38,543 nucleotides of DNA from Pseudomonadota bacterium (GTDB lineage Bacteria > Pseudomonadota > Alphaproteobacteria > Rhizobiales > Devosiaceae): the NCBI GenBank assembly GCA_023433775.1, contig JAEYTY010000161.1:1-38543 (forward strand). The letters run 5' to 3'. Below, in pieces: positions 1-8,771 of the stretch. Numbering within the stretch: the first letter of the stretch is position 1; the number at the start of each line of letters is the position of its first letter. The position numbers and the translations under genes were made by a program. The notes beneath the pieces are model-generated. The model had not been told where the DNA came from. It did not search any database and worked only from the letters and a program-made list of their open reading frames with translations.

Positions 1-2228
1 TGCGTGTGGAGATGGATCGGCAGGCCGATCTCCTGCTTCAGGGTCGAGATCAGCTTCCTGGCAGCAGCCGGCTTCTGGAGGCCCGCCATGTCCTTGAGGC
101 CGAGCACATGGGCGCCGGCGGCTTCGAGTTCCTTGGCGAGGCCCACATAATATTTGAGATCATATTTGGCCCGGTCGGGGTCCAGCATGTCGCCGGTATA
201 GCAGACGACGCCTTCGGCAACCTTGTTGGCTTCGATGACCGCATCGAGCGAGACTCGCATGTTATCGACCCAATTGAGGCAGTCGAAGACGCGGAAAATA
301 TCGACGCCACCCTTGGCCGCCTGCTGGACGAAGAACTTTACGACATTGTCGGGATAATTGGTGTAGCCGACGCCGTTGGAGCCGCGGAGCAGCATCTGGG
401 TGAGGATATTGGGCGCGCCCTCACGCACCTTGGCCAGGCGCTCCCACGGGTCCTCATTGAGGAAGCGCATGGCGACGTCGAAGGTCGCCCCGCCCCAGCA
501 TTCGAGGCTGAAGAGGTTCGGCAGGCCGCGCGAATAGGCCTGGGCGATGCGGGTGATGTCGAAGGAGCGCATACGCGTTGCCAGCAGCGACTGATGCGCG
601 TCGCGCATGGTCGTGTCGGTGAACAGAACGCGATCCTGCGCCTTCATCCAGTTGGCAAGGCCCTGCGGCCCTTCGCGGTCGAGAATCTGTCGGCTGCCAT
701 CCACTGCCTGGGCAGCAGGAAATTCCGGCACGATGGGCGCGGCGGCATCAGCCGGCGGACGGGGCCGGTCGCGCGCTTCGGGGTGACCATTGACCGTCAC
801 ATCGGCGATATAGCTGAGCAGCTTGGTCGCCCGGTCCTTGCGCGGCTTGAAGTTGAACAGGTCCGGCGTCGTATCGATGAAACGCGTCGTATAGCGGTTC
901 TCGAGGAAATCGGGGTGGGTGATGATGTTTTCGAGGAAGGCGAGATTGGTGGCGACGCCCCGGATACGGAATTCGCGCAGGGCGCGATGCATCCGGGCAA
1001 TGGCCTCGTCGGCGCTTGGCGCCCAGCAGGTGACCTTTTCCAGCAGCGGATCGTAATAGCGGGTGATCACCGCGCCCGAATAGGCCGTGCCGCCATCAAG
1101 GCGCACGCCAAAGCCGGTGGCGCCGCGATAGGCGGTGATGCGGCCATAATCGGGAATGAAATTCTGTTCCGGGTCTTCGGTGGTGACACGGCACTGAATG
1201 GCATTGCCATTGAGCTTGATGTCTTGCTGCAGCGGGACGCCAGATTCAGGCGTGCCGATAACGGCGCCATCGAGCAGGTGGATCTGCGCCTTGACGATGT
1301 CGATGCCGGTCACTTCCTCGGTGACGGTATGCTCCACCTGGATGCGCGGGTTCACTTCGATGAAGTAGAACTTGTCCGTATCAGCATCCATGAGGAATTC
1401 GACCGTGCCGGCGCCACGATAGTTCGCAGCATTGCCGAGGCGCACGGCGGCATCGGTCAGTTCCTTGCGGACCGCGTCGGAAAGATAAGGCGCAGGCGCG
1501 CGCTCGACCACCTTCTGGTTGCGGCGCTGCACCGAACAATCGCGTTCAAAGAGGTGCACCAGATTGCCGTGATCATCGCCGATCAGTTGCACTTCGACAT
1601 GGCGGGCGCGCTCGATCAGCTTTTCGAGATACATCTCGTCCTTGCCGAAGGCCGCCTTGGCCTCGCGCTTGCCTTCGGAAACTTCCGAAATCAGCGACTT
1701 CTCATCCATGATCCGGCGCATACCGCGCCCGCCGCCGCCCCATGAGGCTTTGAGCATCAGCGGATAGCCGATTTCGGCGGCGAGACGCTTGATCTCTTCC
1801 GGGTCATCCGGCAGCGCTTCGGTGGCGGGCACCACCGGCACATTTGAGGCCAGCGCCATATTGCGGGCAGCGACCTTGTTGCCCAGATCACGCATGGTCT
1901 GGGCGCGCGGCCCGATAAAGATGATCCCCGCTTCTTCGCAGGCATCCACGAATTCCGGGCTTTCCGACAGCAGCCCATAGCCGGGATGGATGGCGTCGGC
2001 GCCGGAAATCCTGGCGATGCGGATATATTCGTCGATCTGGAGATAGGCCTCGACCGGCCCCTTGCCCTTGCCGATGAGATAGGCCTCGTCGGCTTTGAAC
2101 CGGTGCAGGGCCAGTTTGTCTTCCTGCGCATAGGCCGCGACTGTTTTCAGCCCAAGCTCATTGGCGGCACGAAAGACACGGATGGCGATTTCGCTGCGAT
2201 TGGCGACAAGAATCTTCTTGATGGGCAT
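1..2228 (-). CDS. pyc: Pyruvate carboxylase, N-terminal 742 residues (3' end outside window)
   Basis: Biotin-dependent carboxylation of pyruvate to oxaloacetate, an anaplerotic cytosolic enzyme. The frame is open from the ATG at 2228 (protein begins MPIKKILVANRSEIAIRVFR, the biotin-carboxylase start) to the window edge. Visible parts: the glycine-rich ATP-grasp loop KASWGGGGRGM near residue 160, the FIEVNPRIQVEHTVTE block near 290, and the carboxyltransferase entry DTTMRDAHQSLLATRMR near 530. The last readable residues are IHLHT, the beginning of the HTHDTSG metal-binding motif typical of PYC, so the rest of the carboxyltransferase domain and the biotinyl domain lie outside. Having both domains on one chain separates it from acetyl- or propionyl-CoA carboxylase alpha subunits. 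The gene is not interrupted in the visible part. Confidence 0.95.
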   Translation of the reverse strand, partial: MPIKKILVANRSEIAIRVFRAANELGLKTVAAYAQEDKLALHRFKADEAYLIGKGKGPVEAYLQIDEYIRIARISGADAIHPGYGLLSESPEFVDACEEAGIIFIGPRAQTMRDLGNKVAARNMALASNVPVVPATEALPDDPEEIKRLAAEIGYPLMLKASWGGGGRGMRRIMDEKSLISEVSEGKREAKAAFGKDEMYLEKLIERARHVEVQLIGDDHGNLVHLFERDCSVQRRNQKVVERAPAPYLSDAVRKELTDAAVRLGNAANYRGAGTVEFLMDADTDKFYFIEVNPRIQVEHTVTEEVTGIDIVKAQIHLLDGAVIGTPESGVPLQQDIKLNGNAIQCRVTTEDPEQNFIPDYGRITAYRGATGFGVRLDGGTAYSGAVITRYYDPLLEKVTCWAPSADEAIARMHRALREFRIRGVATNLAFLENIITHPDFLENRYTTRFIDTTPDLFNFKPRKDRATKLLSYIADVTVNGHPEARDRPRPPADAAAPIVPEFPAAQAVDGSRQILDREGPQGLANWMKAQDRVLFTDTTMRDAHQSLLATRMRSFDITRIAQAYSRGLPNLFSLECWGGATFDVAMRFLNEDPWERLAKVREGAPNILTQMLLRGSNGVGYTNYPDNVVKFFVQQAAKGGVDIFRVFDCLNWVDNMRVSLDAVIEANKVAEGVVCYTGDMLDPDRAKYDLKYYVGLAKELEAAGAHVLGLKDMAGLQKPAAARKLISTLKQEIGLPIHLHT

Positions 2229-2328
2229 GGATGGACCATTCCGAGCGAGAGGGAATCTGGACCCGCGCCGGGTCCGGCTCAGCAGAAACGGTCATGACGG
2301 TTGCCCGCCCAACCGCCTAGTCTTCAAT

Positions 2329-2745
2329 TCATTTCTGGCCGAGATAACCGGCCAGGTGGCTCATGTCGTAACCGGCCTCTGCCGCCTGCGAAATGATGTC
2401 CGACGCTTCCATATCGCCGGCCTGGCTGAGCGCCCACAGGGTCGTGGAGCGCGTGCCCGAACGGCAGAAGCAGAACACCGGGCCATTGCTCCCCTCAAGC
2501 ACGGCACGGGTCTGGGCCACGAGCTCGGGATTCACCCCGTCGCGCCCCAGCGGAATGAAATGATAGGCAAGCCCGGCAGCCTTGGCCGCAGCCTCGATCT
2601 CGGCCGCCGCCGGCTGGTCGGGGGATTCCCCATCCGGCCGATTATTGACGATGGCGACAAACCCCAGGTCTTTGAGCGCGGCCACATCGGAGGGCATGAT
2701 CTGCCCGGAAACACTGACGTGATCGTTGATGCGCTTCAAATCCAA
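2329..2745 (-). CDS. DUF442 / beta-lactamase-hydrolase-like phosphatase-fold protein
   Basis: Small cytosolic protein of about 138 residues of the TIGR01244/DUF442 family, which has a dual-specificity-phosphatase-like fold and is often annotated beta-lactamase hydrolase-like or linked to sulfide metabolism. The diagnostic pieces are VSVSGQI near the start, the NNRPDGE.PDQP block, and the P-loop CRSGTRS with Cys and Arg placed as in Cys-based phosphatases. The frame extends upstream to about 2937, but homology begins only at LDLKRINDHVSVSG. A GGGAG ribosome-binding site sits 7 bases before the TTG at 2745, so I chose this non-ATG start. The substrate is unknown. It lies 100 bp downstream of pyc's start and runs in the same direction, so it may precede pyc in one transcript. 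Confidence 0.8.
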   Translation of the reverse strand: MDLKRINDHVSVSGQIMPSDVAALKDLGFVAIVNNRPDGESPDQPAAAEIEAAAKAAGLAYHFIPLGRDGVNPELVAQTRAVLEGSNGPVFCFCRSGTRSTTLWALSQAGDMEASDIISQAAEAGYDMSHLAGYLGQK

Positions 2746-2999
2746 AGTTCTGCTCCCGCCGACAATGACTTGCGCCTTGTTTATATCCGGGGCATTGCGC
2801 AAGACGCAACTGGCCAGTGCCGATAAATGCCCTCGACTTTGGGCATAGTGTCGAGCCCGCCCTTTAGCGACAATCAACTGGTCCATTGATGTTGAACCAT
2901 CCGCCCCTGGATGCCAGAAGTCCTGGGGACACATCAAAGCATCGTTTTTGGTTTCATCACGTCGCTGAATTTGTTTGAGATTTTTTCGGGATCATTCGC

Positions 3000-5825
3000 A
3001 TGGGTCTGTTTCACCATCGCCTGCTTGCTGCGCCAGTCACCATCATGCTGCTTTCGGTGGGCCTCTATGCCCTCTATCCGCCGCTGGCCAATCTGCTGCT
3101 CGATGGCATGGGACCGCTGCAACTGGCGCTGATGCTGCATTTCTTTGCTGCATTTACCGTTGGCCTGCTGGCGGTTTTCTGGAAAGCCCCGCGTGCCATT
3201 CTGCGCAACTTGCCTGGCCTGATCCGCAGTGCCAGAGGCAGGGAATTGCTGCTCGCGGCAAGCGGCGCCGGTATCCTCAACGGGCTGACCCATCTGCTGT
3301 TCTACTATGCGCTTTCCATGACAGAGCGTTTCGACGTTACGGCTCTGCTGATCTATGAAACCTGGCCGATGCTGTTCTTCCTGATCGACACCTTCTTCAG
3401 GCAGCGCCAGTCGGTATCGGTCTCCCCCCGCGACTTCATGCTCGTCTTTGTCACGTTTTTCGGCTTTGCCACGCTGATGTTCCAGGAGATCGACGTGGTC
3501 GACTGGATCCTGTTCGACAGTCAAGTCTTGCAGGTTGCAGCCATTGCGGCGCTGGGCGGCATCATCATGGCCGTCAGCACCTATGGCCGCCGCCGCAGCC
3601 TGCTGGCGCTCAATGCCCTCATCGTGGAATCCGGACGCCCCCCGCCGGGCGACATGGCGGCCGCCATGGTGTCCGAGCTGATGATCCGCTCGATCAACGC
3701 CGTACTGATCTTGGGCCTGCTGGTCTTTTCACCGGTAGAGATTGTTGCGCCTACTGCCTCGCAATGGGCCATCACCTTTCTCGTGGGCGGCGTCACGATC
3801 GGCATTGCCAGCGTTCTCTATGATCTCAGCATTTTCCGAGCCGCCAATTCAGCGCTCACCGCCCTGTGGTATCTCATGCCGGTCGCCTCATTGGCAGTGC
3901 TGGCCATCTTGCAGGGCCGGCTACTGTCCAGCTTCGAGGCTGTATCCTCAATCATGATCGTATCGGCCAATATCCTTATCGGCACGCGCCAGCCGCTCGG
4001 CTCCTCCTTTGCCCTTCTCTACTTGGCCACCTTTGCCATTGGGCTGTGGTGCGTTTTCGTCCCGGCACGCCAGGTCGACGTCTATCTCGAACTGGTGTCG
4101 GTTTCGGCGATCTTCTACATCCTCATCGGCACCCACGCACTCGACCAGGTTTCGCGCTCCATCCAGCAGAGCGAAGAGCTTTATCTCAAGCTCCGGCGCA
4201 TGGTGGTAGAGCTGACCGCCTCGCGGCTTCCCGTTGCCCTCAAGCGTCAGCTTATTGGCTATGTCGACAAGCTGCTGGTCCATGTGCGCCACCACGGCCA
4301 AAGTGAGGTCAATTCGCGGCCCGAACTGATCGATGCCAGTGACAGGATTAGCACCTCGTTGGCCAAATTTACCGAATTTGACCGCGCCGAAGAGCTTGTC
4401 GATGTCGGCGCGCGCGTCATGGCCATGAACGACAGCCGCCTTTCTGGCGGGGAATATGTGGTGATGATCTTGCTGGCCGCTCTCAATGTCACGGTCATCG
4501 TGGTCTTCCGCAATACCGGCCTGCTTTTCGACCTCTTCGCCTTCACCGTCTCGGCAGCGGCAGCCTATTTGCTGTTTCTGGTGTTTGAGCGCGACCAGCA
4601 AATTCATGGCGGTCTGGGCCAGGTGACAGCCTTTTCCGAACTGTCCGACACGTTGGCGATGGCATGGCGCAAGGTTTCCGGACGCGGCAAGCAGGCCGTT
4701 CTGCCATCGCCGCCGGCCGAAACACTGCCTCGGCTTGGCTTCCTGCCATCCATGGCCATTTTCACTTTTGTGCTCGCAGGCTTCGCCTATGCGCTGAGCT
4801 ACAAGAACATTGCCCGTGTCGATCCGCCCTCGCAATCGCCCATGACCTCGCTGGCCGCCTCAGGGCCGGCCCGGCAATCCATTGGCATCGCCGTGCCCGA
4901 TTGGGCGTCGGCCCGCGTCAAGGCGCATGTCATCAAGGAAATTGCCGAGCAGCATCTGGCTATGTCCGTCAACCTGGTGCCCGCGGGCCATACGACGGCA
5001 TTTGAATCCATGGCATCAGCCCAGGGCAATATTGATATTATCCCTGAAGTCTGGATGGCCAATGTCACCGATCTGACGCGCCGCTATGTTTCCGCACTGA
5101 AAACGGTGCGGCTGGGTGCCAAGGGCAATCCGGGACAGCAGGGATTGTGCATCAATGAGGCTGCCCGCCAACAGGGCGTGCCGATTGACATTGCAGGCCT
5201 CACAAGTCCCGAAGTCATCGCCCTGTTCGACTATAATGGCGATGGCCGGGGAGACCTCTGGGCCGGAGCGCCCGACTGGTCATCGACGGGGATCGAGCTG
5301 GTCCGGGCGGACGCCTATGGCCTGACTGAAGGCTACGAGACCACTGTTTTCGACGAGCCCCTGCTTGTGGCCACTCTTCAGCATTTCAACAACCGCGATG
5401 TTCCGCTGCTGTTCTTCTGCTACATGCCAAGCTACTTCGGAGAAGATCTGAAAGTTCATATGCTTGACGAGGGGCAGTTTGAGCCCGAGGCATGGGCCGA
5501 GATATTGCTTGCCGCCGAACTGGGCCAATCAGCACCTCAAAGCGGGTCTCCCTGGCCAGTATCCGATATTCATATCGGATACAGCGCACGACTGGACAAG
5601 GCCTCCCAACCTCTCCTCAACCTGCTGCATAGCTTCCGCGTCCCGCTGTCAACCGTGAGCGACTGGAGCTACCGCAATGCCATGATGGGAGAAAGTGCCG
5701 AAGACATCGCCCGCGAGTGGGTCGCCGCCAATCCCGATACCGTTCTAAACTGGCTGCTGGGACGCGACGGTTTCGCGTCCCAGCAGGAGCCGAGGCCAGA
5801 TCAGACTAGCGGAGTGCCGCTATAA
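3000..5825 (+). CDS. DMT/EamA-type permease fused to a glycine-betaine-binding (OpuAC) domain
   Basis: A 941-residue membrane protein in three parts. Residues 1-330 form about ten hydrophobic helices resembling a drug/metabolite transporter (EamA-like), beginning with a YPPLANLLL segment. Residues 330-610 add about five more predicted helices (near 334-353, 358-378, 484-503, 506-530, 578-602) around a charged cytosolic-looking stretch at 380-480. From about 624 to 900 there is an OpuAC/ProX-type solute-binding domain with aromatic residues expected in a betaine cage (PDW, PEVW, DLWAGAPDW, CYMPSYF). Within it D744-N746-D748-G749-D752 fit an EF-hand/dockerin-like calcium loop. A binding domain tethered to a secondary-carrier-like permease is unusual; quaternary amine uptake or sensing is inference. 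It overlaps the next gene tail to tail by 6 bp. The start has only a weak GGGA site. Confidence 0.75.
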   Translation: MGLFHHRLLAAPVTIMLLSVGLYALYPPLANLLLDGMGPLQLALMLHFFAAFTVGLLAVFWKAPRAILRNLPGLIRSARGRELLLAASGAGILNGLTHLLFYYALSMTERFDVTALLIYETWPMLFFLIDTFFRQRQSVSVSPRDFMLVFVTFFGFATLMFQEIDVVDWILFDSQVLQVAAIAALGGIIMAVSTYGRRRSLLALNALIVESGRPPPGDMAAAMVSELMIRSINAVLILGLLVFSPVEIVAPTASQWAITFLVGGVTIGIASVLYDLSIFRAANSALTALWYLMPVASLAVLAILQGRLLSSFEAVSSIMIVSANILIGTRQPLGSSFALLYLATFAIGLWCVFVPARQVDVYLELVSVSAIFYILIGTHALDQVSRSIQQSEELYLKLRRMVVELTASRLPVALKRQLIGYVDKLLVHVRHHGQSEVNSRPELIDASDRISTSLAKFTEFDRAEELVDVGARVMAMNDSRLSGGEYVVMILLAALNVTVIVVFRNTGLLFDLFAFTVSAAAAYLLFLVFERDQQIHGGLGQVTAFSELSDTLAMAWRKVSGRGKQAVLPSPPAETLPRLGFLPSMAIFTFVLAGFAYALSYKNIARVDPPSQSPMTSLAASGPARQSIGIAVPDWASARVKAHVIKEIAEQHLAMSVNLVPAGHTTAFESMASAQGNIDIIPEVWMANVTDLTRRYVSALKTVRLGAKGNPGQQGLCINEAARQQGVPIDIAGLTSPEVIALFDYNGDGRGDLWAGAPDWSSTGIELVRADAYGLTEGYETTVFDEPLLVATLQHFNNRDVPLLFFCYMPSYFGEDLKVHMLDEGQFEPEAWAEILLAAELGQSAPQSGSPWPVSDIHIGYSARLDKASQPLLNLLHSFRVPLSTVSDWSYRNAMMGESAEDIAREWVAANPDTVLNWLLGRDGFASQQEPRPDQTSGVPL

Positions 5826-6857
5826 TCCCACCCAATCCTCCCAAACATCCGCGCGCTCGGCGACGAATTTGGCGGCCACGCCCTCCGGGGTGGCGCCGGG
5901 CTCATTGAGCTGGGCCAGAAGGCGGTTCATTTCGGCAAAGGGCATGGTCGAACGCTGGAAATAGCCGACAATGGCCGGGGCATCGGAAAACAGCCGGTCG
6001 GCCACGGCCATCACCACAAGGTCGGTGGCGAAAGCCGATGGTTGCGGATCGGCGCAGAACCGGTCGGCGAGGCATTTTGCGGCTTCCTCGATATAGGGCC
6101 CCATATCGAGCCCCACGAAATCGAGCTGCGCCAAAACAGCATTGGGCTGCCAGTAATAGGTGATGAAGGGCTCGCGCCGGCCAAAGGCTTCGGCGATCAG
6201 CGTATCCATTTCGAAACGGTTGGCCGGCTCGACAATCTCAACCAGATCCTCCAGCCCATGGGCCTTGATGAGATTGCGATTGATGACCGAACAGGCCCAG
6301 TCAATCGGGCAGGAAATAAAGCGCAGCGGCGCCCCCGCCTGCAATTGCGGCAGGGCCACAGCCAGCTCGCCCGCCGCCGGGAGCGTGGTAAAACTGTTGG
6401 CGAGGTAGGCCGGCACAAACCAGCCCTCGAAATTGGCTTCGGCATAGGTGGGGGCGGCGCTGCGCACCATCTGGCTTTCAATGGCCCCGTTCCACACATC
6501 GGCAATGCGCGTGACCCACATTTCGGGCGCCATGGAGGGCTGACCGGTCGAGCCCATGGACGAGGCCGTCGCCGCCAGATCCCCCGCCGTCACCCGCACT
6601 GTGCAATCATAGGCTTTGGCCAGCACCAGCGCATGGATTTCGGCCAGAAGCGCCGCCGAAGGCCAGCTCATGCGGGCAATGGAAAGGGGGCGTGTGCCGC
6701 AAACCGGCGGTGGAGCGGCGCCGGGTGGAGCCTCGGCGGGTGCACTGGCCGCTCCCGCACTGTCCTGGGCGCTGTCCAATATGGTGATCTGCGCCATGCC
6801 GGGCTGTGCCGTGCACGCCAATGTGAAAATCAGTACGGACCATAGCCGAAGGTTCAT
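5820..6857 (-). CDS. Periplasmic glycine betaine/proline-type (OpuAC) substrate-binding protein
   Basis: A 345-residue secreted solute-binding protein of the OpuAC/ProX type, predicted to bind a quaternary ammonium compound in the periplasm. The start at 6857 is preceded by AAAGGGG at a good distance and gives a clear signal peptide (MNLRLWSVLIFTLACTAQ..., likely cleaved after GMA). An Ala/Pro-rich linker, with APPPVC near residue 50, precedes the folded domain. ISCPIDWACSVINRNLI, APEMWV and ITYYWQPNAV carry aromatics likely to form the ligand cage. The domain is related to the C-terminal domain of the convergent fusion gene. No ProV ATPase or ProW permease gene is nearby, so it is an orphan in this window. 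The longer frame up to 6914 has no comparable ribosome-binding site. Confidence 0.8.
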   Translation of the reverse strand: MNLRLWSVLIFTLACTAQPGMAQITILDSAQDSAGAASAPAEAPPGAAPPPVCGTRPLSIARMSWPSAALLAEIHALVLAKAYDCTVRVTAGDLAATASSMGSTGQPSMAPEMWVTRIADVWNGAIESQMVRSAAPTYAEANFEGWFVPAYLANSFTTLPAAGELAVALPQLQAGAPLRFISCPIDWACSVINRNLIKAHGLEDLVEIVEPANRFEMDTLIAEAFGRREPFITYYWQPNAVLAQLDFVGLDMGPYIEEAAKCLADRFCADPQPSAFATDLVVMAVADRLFSDAPAIVGYFQRSTMPFAEMNRLLAQLNEPGATPEGVAAKFVAERADVWEDWVGL

Positions 6858-7082
6858 GCCGACCCCTTTGCGCGAACAGGCAAAGTCTATGCCGCCTTGG
6901 CGCGGTTTACGCAACCGTCACTCCATCGCGAAAACTCCATCAAATCCCGGTGACTCTTGCCCATGGAATGTGCAACAGTTGATTCAGCGGGGTGCGTAAC
7001 GCGCCCCCTTATCCCGTTGCGGCGCAGTGAGAAAAGGGACCATCAAGGTTTCTGGGCGCGCAACAAAAGCAGAGGGACGTCA

Positions 7083-8291
7083 ATGCTTCAACTCTCCAAG
7101 ACCCTGACTCTGGCGGCAGCCGCCGCTACCCTGACCCTGGCCGCACCCGCGCTGGCACAGGAAGTCAAGCTCGGCTTCCTGGCCGACGTGACCGGCCCGA
7201 TCGCCGGCTTCGCCCCCGGCATGGTGGACGCTGGCAATCTGGCCATCGCCAATGTCAACGACCAGGGCGGCATCCTCGATGGCCTGACCCTCACCTCCGT
7301 CGTGGCCGACAGCGCCTGCGACGCCGGTGCTGCTGGCCCTGCCGCTGACCGTCTGGTCAATGCCGAGCAGGTCGTCGCCATCTTCGGTGGCTATTGCTCC
7401 GGCTCCACCATTGCCGGCGCCAATGGCTCGGCCATCCCGGGCAATGTCGTCATGATCTCGCCTGCCTCAACGGCTCCTGCCGTTGCCGAGCTGGACGACA
7501 ATGACCTCGTGTTCCGTGACGTGGTTCCTGACTCCATCCAGGGCGTCAAGGCTGCTGAGCTGCTGATCGCCCAGGGCATCACCGAAGTCGGCGTGACCTA
7601 TGTCAACAATGACTATGGTTCGGGCCTGGCCGGTGCATTCTCCGACGCCTTCACCGCCGGTGGCGGCAAGGTGCTCGCCAGCGTTGCCCACGAAGACGGC
7701 AAGGCTGACTACCGTCCGGAAATCGGCCAGATCGAAGCTGCCGGCGCAACCACGCTGGTCATCTATGGCTACGAAAACGCTGGTGGCGGCGCCATCCTCA
7801 ACCAGGCCGTCGAAGCCGGTTCGTTCACCCAGTTCGTTGGTGGTGACGGCATGGCCGGTGACGCTCTCCTGGCCAGCCGCAATGCTGCCGACCTCGAAGG
7901 CCTCATCCTGACCCAGGCGGCTCCCGCTGCCGGCCCGGCCTTCGACGCACTCGCAGCCCTCACCGAAGCTGCCGGCCAGGACGCCAATGGCGTCTACGTG
8001 ACCAACTCCTATGACGCCGTGTTCCTCCTGGCTCTCGCCATCGAGAAGTCCGGCTCGGCTGACCGCGACGGCATCTCTGCCGCTCTGCGCGAAGTTGCCA
8101 ACGCTCCGGGCGAAACCATTCTCCCCGGTGAATGGGCCAAGGCCAAGGAACTGATCGCTGCCGGCACCGACATCAACTATGAAGGCGCCTCGGGCACCGT
8201 CGAGTTCGATGACGTTGGCGACGTGGCCGGCGCCATCAACTACTTCGTGGTTGAAGGCGGCGCAGTGGTGAACAAGGGCCTGATCGACTAG
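7083..8291 (+). CDS. Branched-chain amino-acid ABC transporter, periplasmic binding protein (LivK-like)
   Basis: Type I periplasmic binding protein (Peripla_BP_6/LivK family) of 402 residues that should deliver a branched-chain amino acid or related substrate to the LivHMGF complex encoded at 8772-12595. The signal peptide MLQLSKTLTLAAAAATLTLA ends with an ALAQ cleavage site. The mature part begins EVKLGFLADVTGPIAGF, the usual strand and ligand loop of this family. AGAGGGA-like purines 6-10 bases upstream support the ATG at 7083; the upstream extension of the frame lacks a signal peptide and is rejected. Two stem-loop terminators follow. The gene is convergent with the liv operon rather than inside it, so binding protein and membrane components are transcribed separately. 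Confidence 0.92.
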   Translation: MLQLSKTLTLAAAAATLTLAAPALAQEVKLGFLADVTGPIAGFAPGMVDAGNLAIANVNDQGGILDGLTLTSVVADSACDAGAAGPAADRLVNAEQVVAIFGGYCSGSTIAGANGSAIPGNVVMISPASTAPAVAELDDNDLVFRDVVPDSIQGVKAAELLIAQGITEVGVTYVNNDYGSGLAGAFSDAFTAGGGKVLASVAHEDGKADYRPEIGQIEAAGATTLVIYGYENAGGGAILNQAVEAGSFTQFVGGDGMAGDALLASRNAADLEGLILTQAAPAAGPAFDALAALTEAAGQDANGVYVTNSYDAVFLLALAIEKSGSADRDGISAALREVANAPGETILPGEWAKAKELIAAGTDINYEGASGTVEFDDVGDVAGAINYFVVEGGAVVNKGLID

Positions 8292-8312
8292 GCTCCATCC
8301 GGCGAAGCCGGC

Positions 8313-8335
8313 AAAACCCTCCAGTGGAGGGTTTT
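8313..8335 (+). terminator. Stem-loop terminator after the LivK-like gene
   Basis: Perfect inverted repeat AAAACCCTCC / GGAGGGTTTT around an AGT loop, 21 bp after the stop codon. The T-run lies in the 3' arm. Reads as an intrinsic terminator for the plus-strand gene. Confidence 0.75.
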
Positions 8336-8343
8336 GTGGAGAT

Positions 8344-8384
8344 TAGGCCCGGAGAGCTACGCTCGAAGGGCACGAACGCCGAAA
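8344..8384. repeat. Short dispersed repeat, copy 1
   Basis: The core TAGGCCCGGAGAGCTA is identical to a second copy at 37584. The 28-bp core has three mismatches, and both copies are followed within about 20 bp by GAACRCCGAA. It lies between two terminators downstream of a gene. Function unknown. Confidence 0.5.
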
Positions 8385-8390
8385 TTTATC

Positions 8391-8425
8391 CGGCCCGGGA
8401 GTTCGCTCCCGGGCCGTTTTGTTTT
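8391..8425 (+). terminator. Strong GC-rich intrinsic terminator with TTCG loop
   Basis: The 11-bp stem CGGCCCGGGAG / CTCCCGGGCCG closes on a TTCG tetraloop and is followed by TTTTGTTTT. Textbook Rho-independent form; a second barrier about 100 bp after the LivK-like gene. Confidence 0.85.
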
Positions 8426-8479
8426 GGGCTTATCTGCTGAGATTTCGACGTCTGCGCTTACGCCGGGCCGATGGCCATC

Positions 8480-8660
8480 GCCCTGCCCTCCCTCTTGAGG
8501 GGAGGGTAGCAAAGCTGGCCGTCAGGCCTAGCGAAGCTGGGGTGGAGGTGATGCTGTGGTCCACTCATGGACCCCCACCCTCATTCCCTCCCCTCAAGGG
8601 GGAGGGAGGCGCAGGAACCAGTCCACCCGGCAGTCCAAGGAAAACTCCCCTCTCAAGTGG
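8480..8660. repeat. Palindromic intergenic repeat element between livK-like gene and livM
   Basis: This noncoding stretch holds an imperfect inverted repeat of about 21 bp (8486-8506 against 8586-8607, CCCTCC.CTTGAGGGGAGGG type). Nested complementary GGGGTGGAGG and CCCCCACCC tracts lie inside. The internal text GTAGCAAAGCTGG...CTAGCGAAGCTGGGG is itself an imperfect direct repeat. The form resembles the REP/MITE-like intergenic elements common in Hyphomicrobiales. No gene is apparent in 8426-8771. Confidence 0.55.
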
Positions 8661-8710
8661 AGAGAAGCGACGACCTGCAACTCAGGACGAACCACTGTCC
8701 ACCGCCAACC

Positions 8711-8747
8711 CAAAGAAAACGGCCCGCCAGATCACTCCGGCGGGCCG
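8711..8747 (-). terminator. Terminator of the liv operon
   Basis: On the minus strand, a stem of about 12 bp (CGGCCCGCC plus three more pairs) closes on a GTGA loop and is followed by TTTTCTTT, 25 bp after the livM stop. Good intrinsic terminator. Confidence 0.85.
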
Positions 8748-8771
8748 CTGATATTCTGGCGGAATAAACCC

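Noticed and set aside
6..1745. Long open frame on the plus strand
   Set aside because: It lies opposite pyruvate carboxylase; the protein reads like antisense of a GC-rich gene and has no recognisable domain.
6790..6857. Lipoprotein signal in the stand-alone OpuAC protein (TLAC)
   Set aside because: The -3 position is Thr rather than Leu/Val/Ile; ordinary signal peptidase I cleavage after GMA is more likely.
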